6,231 bases of DNA from Planctomycetota bacterium (lineage in GTDB: Bacteria; Planctomycetota; UBA8108), in assembly GCA_022451445.1 (NCBI GenBank), contig JAKUSY010000192.1:1-6231 (forward strand). The letters are read 5' to 3'. Position numbers and translations under genes: made by a program. This document shows, piece by piece, positions 1 through 5,513 of this stretch (position 1 is the first letter of the stretch; each line of letters opens with the position of its first letter). Under the pieces are notes generated by a model, which ran no database searches, was not told the origin of the DNA, and saw only the letters and a program-made list of their open reading frames with translations.

Positions 1-142
1 CTCTACCGCCGCGGTCACGTTCCCGTCCACCGCGGTCGCCTCTTGCGTCGTCTCTACCGCCGCGGTCAGGTCCGCCGCGGTTGCCGCGGCCTTGATCACG
101 TTCGCCATGGCCATCGTTGCGTCCTTGTCCGCGGGAACGACC
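1..142 (-). repeat. Low-complexity Arg/Gly-rich coding tail
   Basis: This segment encodes the end of the visible protein (residues 335-381), made largely of Arg, Gly and Asp with DRGGR three times. At DNA level the 17-base string ctctaccgccgcggtca occurs at 1-17 and again at 52-68. It runs off the left edge, so its full length and copy number cannot be seen. Confidence 0.7.
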
Positions 143-1144
143 CGCCATTTTTTCTCTGTATTCTTCGATTCTCTTGCGAATCGAATCACGCATTTGTGAG
201 GATCTCGAAGAGCGCGAGTCGCGACTGGAGCCGCTTCTCGATCTGTATTCTTCGATTTTCTTGCGGATTGCATCCCGGATTTGTGAAGATCTCGAGGAAC
301 GCGAGTCGCGGCTGGAACTCCTGCTTCGCGATTCGGGCTTGCCGTGATCCTTGGCGTGGGCCTTGTCATGTTCTTTGCCCTTGGCGGCTTTCTTCTGGCC
401 GCCCTTGGCCTTCAGTGCCCTGAGCTTTTTGCCGGCGTCTTCCCTGGAAAGTTTGCCGGCTTTGACGGCCCCTTCGATTTTTTTCCGGACTTCAGCGAGC
501 TTATCGTTACCGCCTTTTTCTTTACTCTTGGCTTTACCTTTATCCTTGGTTTGAGCCTTGTCACCACCCTTGCCCCGGGGCGCTTTCCTGGATTCCTGGG
601 CCTCCAGGCTTTTTTTGTAATGCTCGACGGATTCTTTGAATCGTCTGTCGGCATCCTTCTGGGAGATTTTGCCTTCCTTGACAAGCCGGTCGTGCTTCTG
701 CTTCTCTTCTCCAAGCCTCATTCGGCCCTCTAGGGCTTTCCATTTTTTCCCGGCCTCTTCCCTGGAGATCTTGCCGCTCTTGACCGCCTCGGCGAGCTCT
801 TTTCTGGCGGCATCATATCGGGCACGGCCGTCTTTTTCTTTACCCTTGGCCTGGGCCTTGTCGCCACCCTTGCGCTTGGGGGCTTTCCTGGGTTCCTGGT
901 TCTTCAGGCTTTCCCTGTAACGTCTGACCGCTTCTTCGAATCTCGCGTCGGCGTCTTTCTTGGAGACCTTGCCTTCCTCGACGAGCTTGTCGAGATTTTC
1001 ACGTATCTTTCCGAGCTTCAGGCGGCCGCTTCGGGCGTCGTCGCGGTTTTTGTCTCTGGATTCCGGCTTACGATCCTGGGTCATCGCCGCCATCGGAATG
1101 GCGAGGATAACGGCGGCCACAACAGCTAAATACAATCTGCGCAT
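1..1144 (-). CDS. Secreted, highly basic repeat protein with SR-rich repeats and RGG-like tail (3' end missing)
   Basis: The frame stays open for 381 codons from ATG 1144 to the left edge, with no stop, so the C-terminus is outside the window. The start is backed by AAGGAG six bases upstream. Residues 1 to about 22 look like a signal peptide: MRR, a hydrophobic run LAVVAAVILAIP, then MAAMTQ. Residues 41-140 and 141-246 are two copies of one unit. Together they carry four motifs of the form GK(V/I/L)SxxxA, at 58, 124, 158 and 230, each followed by a probable charged helix. Residues 277-305 and 306-334 are a 29-residue tandem repeat, with a Ser/Arg stretch followed by a helix ending RKxIEEYR. 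Residues 335-381 are Arg/Gly-rich with three DRGGR motifs. About 115 of the 359 residues after the signal peptide are Lys or Arg, and there is no Cys. I recognise no enzyme domain. An extracytoplasmic protein binding an anionic polymer (nucleic acid or polysaccharide) is speculation. The open frame and its repeats are seen directly; the function is unknown. Confidence 0.85.
   Translation of the reverse strand, partial: MRRLYLAVVAAVILAIPMAAMTQDRKPESRDKNRDDARSGRLKLGKIRENLDKLVEEGKVSKKDADARFEEAVRRYRESLKNQEPRKAPKRKGGDKAQAKGKEKDGRARYDAARKELAEAVKSGKISREEAGKKWKALEGRMRLGEEKQKHDRLVKEGKISQKDADRRFKESVEHYKKSLEAQESRKAPRGKGGDKAQTKDKGKAKSKEKGGNDKLAEVRKKIEGAVKAGKLSREDAGKKLRALKAKGGQKKAAKGKEHDKAHAKDHGKPESRSRSSSRDSRSSRSSQIRDAIRKKIEEYRSRSGSSRDSRSSRSSQMRDSIRKRIEEYREKMAGRSRGQGRNDGHGERDQGRGNRGGPDRGGRDDARGDRGGRERDRGGR
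143..316 (-). repeat. 87-bp tandem repeat encoding an SR-rich plus helix unit
   Basis: Two in-frame copies, bases 230-316 and 143-229, encode residues 277-305 and 306-334. Both begin SSRDSRSSRSSQ, continue (I/M)RD(A/S)IRK(K/R)IEEYR, and differ by a few substitutions. The first half is Ser/Arg-rich and probably disordered; the second half is probably an amphipathic helix. Confidence 0.85.
407..1024 (-). repeat. Two tandem ~300-bp coding repeats
   Basis: Residues 41-140 (bases 725-1024) and 141-246 (bases 407-724) of the basic secreted protein are copies of one unit. The offset is exactly 100 residues (300 bases) through the first part. Comparing bases 541-600 with 841-900, 49 of 60 match. The second copy has six extra residues in its Lys-rich linker. 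Each unit holds two GKxSxxxA helix motifs separated by a basic RKAPxxKGGDKAQ linker. Confidence 0.85.
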
Positions 1145-1150
1145 CTGGAA

Positions 1151-1156
1151 CTCCTT
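1151..1156 (-). promoter_or_regulatory. Ribosome binding site of the basic repeat protein
   Basis: On the minus strand AAGGAG stands six bases before ATG 1144. It is the strongest Shine-Dalgarno match in the window and fixes this start, which also places the signal peptide at the N-terminus. Confidence 0.8.
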
Positions 1157-1302
1157 GAGTGAAAGAGGGTCGGGTTTCTATATGAATAACACCGGTGAAC
1201 AGGGCCGGTTTAAGGAAGCATTTTCCGTTGAGGCCGTTTCGCCTCGAATGATCTCTCCAGCCCATTCAGTTAGTGTAAACACCGCTTGGGGCGAAGGGTT
1301 CC

Positions 1303-1330
1303 AAAAAATAACGGGTGCTGACAATACCCG
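1303..1330 (-). terminator. Intrinsic terminator of the pnt operon
   Basis: Read on the minus strand, CGGGT (1330-1326) pairs with ACCCG (1316-1312) around a nine-base loop that can form further inner pairs. The run TTATTTTTT (1311-1303) follows directly. It begins 38 bases after the pntB stop codon. Position and shape fit a rho-independent terminator that separates the transhydrogenase operon from the repeat-protein gene, which would then need its own promoter within 1145-1302. Confidence 0.75.
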
Positions 1331-1367
1331 ACAATTGACCCGGGGCGGGGTGGATGTTCGCCCTATT

Positions 1368-2783
1368 TTAGAGGTCCTTGAGACCCGAAACGATCCGAGT
1401 GACAGTGTCCTTGGCGTCGCCGAAGATCATCATGGTGTTGTCACGGCCGTAGAGCTCGTTGTCTACGCCCGCGAAACCGGGGTTCATGCTGCGCTTGAGG
1501 ACCATCACGGTACGGGCGTTTTCCACGTCCAGGATCGGCATGCCGTAGATGGGGCTCGACGGGTCGGTTTTCGCCGCCGGGTTGGTGACGTCGTTGGCTC
1601 CGATAACCAGCGCGACATCGGCCTGTGCGAACTCGGAGTTGATCTGGTCCATGTCGTAGAGCTGTTCGTAGGGGACGTCAGCCTCGGCCAGCAGCACGTT
1701 CATATGCCCGGGCATGCGCCCGGCGACCGGGTGGATGGCGTACTTGACCTCGCAGTCATTTTTCTGCAGCAGGTCGGCCATCTCTCTCGTTGCATGCTGC
1801 GCCTGAGCGACGGCCATTCCGTAGCCCGGAACGATGATCACCAGGCCGGCGCTGTCGAGGATCATGGCGGCGTCCTCGGGCGAGCCGCTCTTGACGGTTC
1901 CGCTGCTGGCCTCCGCCTTGCCAGTCTCAGCTGCGCCTTCGGGCGCCTTGCCGAACGCTCCGAAGAGCACGTTGGCAAGCGAGCGGTTCATCGCCTTGCA
2001 CATGATCTTGGTGAGGATCAGTCCGGAGGCGCCGACCAGGGAGCCTGCGATGATCAGGATATTGTTGCCGAGGACGAAGCCGGCGGCCGATGCGGCGAGC
2101 CCGGAATAGGAATTCAGCAGGGAGATCACGACCGGCATGTCGGCGCCGCCGATCGGCAGCACGCTGAGGACTCCGAGCATCGCCGCGGCGCCGGCGAGGC
2201 AGTAGAGCGGGGCCGGGTTCAGGGGGTCGCTGACGAGCCAGCAGCAGGAGGCGACAGCGCCGAGCAGGAGCAGCAGGTTGAGTGTCTTCTGCAGCGGGTA
2301 GACCAGCGGCCGGCCGCCGATCAGGCCCTGCAGCTTGGCGAAGGCGATGGTGCTGCCGGTGAGGGTGACGCCGCCGATGAGGACGCTGAGGGCCGCGGGT
2401 ACGCTCAAGGTCGGCTCGACAGTGGTATTGGCCGCTTCCTTATTGAACAGATCGATGGCGGCGACCAGGGCCGAGGCGGCGCCACCGAGGCCGTTGAAGA
2501 GCGCCACCATCTGGGGCATGGCGGTCATCTGCACCTTCTGCGAGACGATGATGCCCACCAGGGTTCCCACGATCAGTCCGACACCGATCGCGATGAGCGA
2601 ATTCCTGGAGATCTCCAGGCGGACGCCTTCACCGTCTTGGCTGAGCAGCAGAGCCACGGCGGCGGCGATCAGCATGCCGACCGCTCCGATGGCGTGTCCC
2701 CTGACAGCGGTTTTCGGCGAGCCGAGCATCTTGAGGCCGACGATCAGGAGGCAGGCTGAGAGGAGGTAGAGGAGGTTTTCCAT
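1368..2783 (-). CDS. pntB: NAD(P) transhydrogenase subunit beta (PntB)
   Basis: The 471-residue protein is close to the usual size (about 460). Residues 1 to about 270 are the membrane domain II part, with hydrophobic segments near 4-20, 31-48, 63-81, 92-112, 131-151, 168-184 and several between 190 and 262. The hallmark IGGADMPVVISLLNSYSG spans 211-228. A variable linker (about 275-305) leads to domain III, the NADP(H)-binding Rossmann-type domain. Its fingerprints are PGYGMAVAQAQ (319-329), HPVAGRMPGHMNVLLAEA (351-368), VIGANDVTNPAA (393-404) and KRSMNPGFAG (430-439). Together with PntAA and PntAB it forms the inner-membrane pump that reduces NADP+ with NADH, driven by the proton gradient. 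The start ATG lies seven bases after the pntAB stop with only a weak Shine-Dalgarno (GAG), so translational coupling is likely. The position matching E. coli beta-His91, by recalled alignment, is Asn98 here. The identification is secure. Confidence 0.97.
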   Translation of the reverse strand: MENLLYLLSACLLIVGLKMLGSPKTAVRGHAIGAVGMLIAAAVALLLSQDGEGVRLEISRNSLIAIGVGLIVGTLVGIIVSQKVQMTAMPQMVALFNGLGGAASALVAAIDLFNKEAANTTVEPTLSVPAALSVLIGGVTLTGSTIAFAKLQGLIGGRPLVYPLQKTLNLLLLLGAVASCCWLVSDPLNPAPLYCLAGAAAMLGVLSVLPIGGADMPVVISLLNSYSGLAASAAGFVLGNNILIIAGSLVGASGLILTKIMCKAMNRSLANVLFGAFGKAPEGAAETGKAEASSGTVKSGSPEDAAMILDSAGLVIIVPGYGMAVAQAQHATREMADLLQKNDCEVKYAIHPVAGRMPGHMNVLLAEADVPYEQLYDMDQINSEFAQADVALVIGANDVTNPAAKTDPSSPIYGMPILDVENARTVMVLKRSMNPGFAGVDNELYGRDNTMMIFGDAKDTVTRIVSGLKDL

Positions 2784-2790
2784 CGGAAGC

Positions 2791-3078
2791 TCAGTTCTTC
2801 TTCCTGCTCTTGAACATGGCCAGCATCCGGTGCGTTACCAGGAAGCCGCCGACGACGTTGACCGTTGCCAGGGTCACGGCGAGAGCGCCTAGCACCAGGG
2901 TGAGCGTCGAGCTCGCCACCAGGCAGACGATGATCGCGCCGACCATGGTTATCCCCGAGATGGCGTTGGAGCCCGACATCAGCGGGGTGTGCAGGGTCGG
3001 GGGGACCTTGGTGATGACCTCGAAGCCCACAAATACAGCCAGGGCGAATACCGTCAGCGCGGTGACCAGCTCAGCCAT
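2791..3078 (-). CDS. pntAB: NAD(P) transhydrogenase subunit alpha, membrane part (PntAB)
   Basis: A 95-residue hydrophobic protein with three predicted membrane segments (about 4-22, 39-58 and 60-81). It carries the family signature KVPPTLHTPLMSGSNAISGI (24-43). This is the short domain II subunit found where the alpha chain is split in two. It packs with PntB in the membrane to form the proton channel. The frame is open for a further 26 codons upstream, but those residues are Arg/Lys-rich and overlap the pntAA coding end. The ATG at 3078 follows AAGGAG by nine bases and gives the normal family N-terminus, so I chose it. It overlaps the end of pntAA by eight bases (ATGGCTGA). The C-terminus is basic (FKSRKKN), consistent with a cytoplasmic end. 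Confidence 0.95.
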   Translation of the reverse strand: MAELVTALTVFALAVFVGFEVITKVPPTLHTPLMSGSNAISGITMVGAIIVCLVASSTLTLVLGALAVTLATVNVVGGFLVTHRMLAMFKSRKKN

Positions 3079-4267
3079 CGGTTGGTTCTCCTTCTCCTGT
3101 TTCCGCCTGGGGGTTCTCGTCAGCCACCGGTTGTTCTTCCTCCGCAGCCGGCGCATCGATGGCGCCTGAAACTCGTGGTCCGGTCACCAGCTCATCTTCG
3201 GGGTCCAGGTTCAGCTTGCCGTCGTTTTCCTGGGGCAGCTGGTAGGTCGAGATGTTGCGCGAGTACATGTCGCTGGCGTGTACCGCCATGGTCGAGGGGA
3301 GGTCCACCGGTCCGATGATCTTGACGCCATTGTGTTCGACCGTTTCCCCGGCGGCGGTCAATTCGCAATTGCCACCCTGCTCCGCGGCCAGGTCGACGAC
3401 CAGGGAGCCGGGGGACATGGCCTCGACCATTTCCCTCGTCATCAGGAGCGGCGCCTTCTTCCCCGGCACGAGGGCGGTGGTGATGACGGCATCGGATTGG
3501 GCGATGCGTTCCAGGAGCAGCTTTCGAATCTGCTCCTGGGTCTCTTCGCCCTGCTCCTTCGCGTAGCCGCCTGAGTCCTCGGAATCTTCGGTTGCCACCT
3601 CGAGCTCGATAAACTTCGCCCCGAGGCTCTCGACCTGCTCCTTGACGACCGGGCGGATATCGTAGGCCTCGACTACGGCGCCAAGTCTCCTGGCTGTAGC
3701 GATAGCCTGCAGGCCGGCCACTCCCGCGCCAAGGACGAGGACCCTGGCGGGCGTGATGGTTCCTGCAGCGGTCATCATCATGGGAAAGAACTTGGGGAGC
3801 ATCTCCGCGGCGATGAGGGCGGCCTGGTAGCCGGCGATCGAACTCATCGAGCTCAGCGCGTCCATGCTCTGGGCGCGGGTGATCCGCGGCATCAGCCCCA
3901 TGCCGAAGCCCCGGATGTTTTTTTCTTCGAGGCCCTTAACGATCTCGGGATTGTTGGCCGGAAAAATAAAAGAGATCAGTGTGGTTCCGTCCCTGAAGCT
4001 CTCGACCTCGCCCTCTCCGTTGCCCGAGTCGGTGGCGGGCTCCCGGACCTTGAGGATGATGTCGGCGCGGCCGTAGAGTCCCGCCGCGTCCGCCTCGATG
4101 CCCGCGCCCGCCTCCTCGTAGTGCTGGTCACTGTAGCCGGCGCTCTCGCCCGCGCCGCTTTGCACCAGCACCTCGAGGTCCGCCTCGATGAGCTTGCCGA
4201 CACCCTCGGGCACGAGGGCTACCCTTTTCTCACCGGGTATTATTTCTACAGGTACGCCGACTATCAA
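3071..4267 (-). CDS. pntAA: NAD(P) transhydrogenase subunit alpha, NAD-binding part (PntAA)
   Basis: Domain I of the transhydrogenase, 398 residues from TTG 4267. It binds NAD(H) in the cytoplasm and passes hydride to NADP+ on PntB. It begins (M)IVGVPVEIIPGEKRVAL, matching the family N-terminus. Further marks are MPRITRAQSMDALSSMSSIAG, split here as MPRITRAQSMDA (126-137) and LSSMSSIAG (138-146), the Rossmann loop VLGAGVAGLQAI (178-189) with EAYDIRP (200-206), a mobile-loop region with GYAKEQGEE (234-242), and VVDLAAEQGGNCE (290-302). No ATG start is available. A second TTG at 4300, directly after an in-frame TAG, would add 11 residues but has no Shine-Dalgarno, whereas GGAG lies eight bases before 4267. 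The last ~27 residues form an acidic, Pro/Gln-containing tail (EEEQPVADENPQAETGEGE) beyond the usual domain end. First gene of the operon; function certain, start likely. Confidence 0.93.
   Translation of the reverse strand: MIVGVPVEIIPGEKRVALVPEGVGKLIEADLEVLVQSGAGESAGYSDQHYEEAGAGIEADAAGLYGRADIILKVREPATDSGNGEGEVESFRDGTTLISFIFPANNPEIVKGLEEKNIRGFGMGLMPRITRAQSMDALSSMSSIAGYQAALIAAEMLPKFFPMMMTAAGTITPARVLVLGAGVAGLQAIATARRLGAVVEAYDIRPVVKEQVESLGAKFIELEVATEDSEDSGGYAKEQGEETQEQIRKLLLERIAQSDAVITTALVPGKKAPLLMTREMVEAMSPGSLVVDLAAEQGGNCELTAAGETVEHNGVKIIGPVDLPSTMAVHASDMYSRNISTYQLPQENDGKLNLDPEDELVTGPRVSGAIDAPAAEEEQPVADENPQAETGEGEPTDG
3088..3093 (-). promoter_or_regulatory. Ribosome binding site of pntAB inside pntAA
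   Basis: AAGGAG on the minus strand lies within the last codons of pntAA, nine bases before the pntAB ATG at 3078. It decides between that start and an upstream in-frame ATG at 3156 that would add a 26-residue basic extension. Confidence 0.7.
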
Positions 4268-4275
4268 ATTTCGCG

Positions 4276-4279
4276 CTCC
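4276..4279 (-). promoter_or_regulatory. Ribosome binding site deciding the pntAA start
   Basis: GGAG on the minus strand stands eight bases before TTG 4267. The alternative TTG at 4300 is preceded by an AT-rich stretch without any purine-rich site. Together with the family N-terminus this favours 4267. Confidence 0.6.
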
Positions 4280-4301
4280 GGAAGCTGTTTCAAGGCTCAA
4301 C

Positions 4302-4330
4302 TATATATGCTGAAAAGTTTTTATGTTCCA
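4302..4330 (-). promoter_or_regulatory. Possible promoter of the pnt operon
   Basis: On the minus strand TGGAAC (4330-4325) is followed after 17 bases by TATATA (4307-4302). Against the housekeeping consensus the boxes match 3 and 4 of 6. The leader to TTG 4267 would be about 30 bases. GGAAC also resembles the -35 element of some ECF sigma factors, but no matching -10 was recognised. Weak evidence, supported mainly by spacing and position. Confidence 0.3.
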
Positions 4331-4347
4331 GTATTACCGATTGGAAC
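4325..4347. promoter_or_regulatory. Inverted repeat between divergent genes (possible operator)
   Basis: GTTCCA (4325-4330) and TGGAAC (4342-4347) are perfect 6-base inverted half-sites around an 11-base spacer, 17 bases centre to centre. They sit midway between the two divergent genes and coincide with the proposed -35 box of each direction. This could be a dimeric regulator site or simply two copies of one promoter element facing opposite ways. Confidence 0.35.
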
Positions 4348-4370
4348 CAACCGTACCGTCCTCCCATAAT
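4341..4370 (+). promoter_or_regulatory. Possible promoter of the DUF481 gene
   Basis: TTGGAA (4341-4346) lies 18 bases before CATAAT (4365-4370), matching the housekeeping boxes at 4 and 5 of 6 positions. Taken as TGGAAC (4342-4347), the spacer is 17 bases, the same as in the opposing pnt promoter. It would give a leader of roughly 75 bases before ATG 4453. Confidence 0.4.
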
Positions 4371-4452
4371 TGAGCGAGCGAGAACGGTCTCCAGGCTCCC
4401 GTTCGATTCGGACCCGGCCGCGCCCCCGGGAGATGACCCCAGGCTTTTCAGT

Positions 4453-5496
4453 ATGCGTTTCTTTCCAATAGCTCTACTCCTCTCGATGATGCCCGTCTTC
4501 CTGTCGGCCCAGGAAGGAGATAGCGTCACCCTCGAGGACGGCAGCGTCGTCCACGGCGAGGTGCTGTCGCTTGCCGATGGCGCGCTCAAGGTAAAAACCA
4601 GCTTCTCCGGCACGGTCAGCATCGAGTTTTCGAAGGTGACGAGGCTGAGGATCTCCCGTGTTCTCTCTTTCCTGTTCGAAGATGGCGTCAAGCATCGGGC
4701 TACAGCGGCCAGCCCCGGGGACCGTAAGCTCGAGCTCTCCGTCGAAGGTTCCGGCGAGAAGATCGCGGCCGATTTTGACAATCTCCAGTTGATTAAAATT
4801 CCGGAAACCGGAAGGAAACCATCGGTCAAGGGAGACATCAGCTTCGGCGGCGGGGCCACGGATGGAAACACCCGGACGAGATCGGCGAACTTCAATGCTG
4901 ATTTCGAGAGACGCGTTGACAACCAGCGCCTGTCGGCGGGCCTGGCCTACAATTACGCAGAGGATCTCGGCGGGCTGACGGCCCGCAACAGCAAGGCGAG
5001 ATTGAAGTACGATCATTTTCTCACAGAGGAGCTGTTCTTCTTCGGCAGTGTGCTGGTGGAGGAAGACAGCTTCCAGGACCTCAACCTCCGGGCGGCCATC
5101 GCCGCGGGGCCGGGCTACCAGTTTATCGAGGAGGGGGATCTCAAGGTCGGGCTTCTCAAGGGGCTGGCAGCCTACGGTGAGATCGGCCTGTCCTACGTCG
5201 ATGAAGATTTCAGCCAGGCCGGGGACAACTCCTACCTGGCCGCGAAATGGTCCATCAACATGGACTGGACTATCCTGCCGGGGCTTTCCTTCTTTCATCA
5301 TCACGAAGGCTATCCCAGCCTCGCTGATATAGACGATTTCTACGTGACGACCGAGACCGGGATCCGGATGGCGCTCTATGAGAACTTCATCTCCACCCTG
5401 CAGGTCAACTGGCGCTGGGACAATTCACCCTCGCCGGGCTTCGACCGCTCCGATGCCAACTACCTGTTGACGTTCGGCTATTCTTTTGATTTCTGA
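4453..5496 (+). CDS. DUF481 family outer-membrane beta-barrel protein with N-terminal beta domain
   Basis: A complete 347-residue protein. Residues 1-19 are a signal peptide (MRFFPIALLLSMMPVFLSA) with likely cleavage before QEGD. Residues about 24-67 (VTLEDGSVVHGEVLSLADG and following) look like a small SH3/Sm-like beta domain. A weaker second copy may cover 74-116 (FEDGVKHRAT to LQLIKI). From about residue 125 a DUF481-type barrel (YdiY family) begins with GDISFGGGATDGNTRT. Alternating polar/aromatic strands continue to a C-terminal YSFDF, the terminal aromatic expected of outer-membrane barrels. Ligand and function are unknown; the family name describes shape, not activity. The start rests on the signal peptide, since only a weak AGG lies nine bases upstream. 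The gene is transcribed away from the pnt operon and converges on the metallopeptidase-like gene, 17 bases from its stop. Confidence 0.85.
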   Translation: MRFFPIALLLSMMPVFLSAQEGDSVTLEDGSVVHGEVLSLADGALKVKTSFSGTVSIEFSKVTRLRISRVLSFLFEDGVKHRATAASPGDRKLELSVEGSGEKIAADFDNLQLIKIPETGRKPSVKGDISFGGGATDGNTRTRSANFNADFERRVDNQRLSAGLAYNYAEDLGGLTARNSKARLKYDHFLTEELFFFGSVLVEEDSFQDLNLRAAIAAGPGYQFIEEGDLKVGLLKGLAAYGEIGLSYVDEDFSQAGDNSYLAAKWSINMDWTILPGLSFFHHHEGYPSLADIDDFYVTTETGIRMALYENFISTLQVNWRWDNSPSPGFDRSDANYLLTFGYSFDF

Positions 5497-5498
5497 CC

Positions 5499-5511
5499 CC
5501 GCCCCCGGCGG
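5499..5511. terminator. Short GC hairpin in the convergent gap
   Basis: CCGCC and GGCGG (5499-5503 and 5507-5511) can pair around a three-base loop in the 17-base gap between the two convergent stop codons. There is no T-run on either side, so it is only a candidate for a shared terminator. Confidence 0.2.
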
Positions 5512-5513
5512 TC

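Noticed and set aside
143..316. CRISPR-like array
   Set aside because: There are only two copies, directly adjacent with no unique spacers, and both are in frame within a coding sequence.
344..920. Hydrophobic Phe/Leu-rich plus-strand frames resembling membrane proteins
   Set aside because: They are the complements of Lys/Glu-rich codons (AAG/GAG read as CTT/CTC) of the basic repeat protein, so the apparent hydrophobicity is an artefact.
1190..1197. Palindrome CACCGGTG upstream of the repeat-protein gene
   Set aside because: It is eight bases without longer symmetry or a second copy, too short to call an operator.
1230..1245. Hairpin GAGGC-6-GCCTC in the leader of the repeat-protein gene
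   Set aside because: The stem is only five pairs, has no T-run and no surrounding structure suggesting a riboswitch. It is within chance expectation for GC-rich DNA.
960..2759. A 599-codon open frame on the plus strand opposite pntB
   Set aside because: It is antisense to an unmistakable pntB and to the start of the repeat-protein gene. Its product is His/Asp/Gly-rich with no domain or export signal, as expected of a mirror frame in GC-rich DNA.
4474..5304. A 276-codon minus-strand frame opposite the DUF481 gene
   Set aside because: It lies wholly inside a gene with a signal peptide and a recognisable barrel, and its composition is typical of an antisense shadow.
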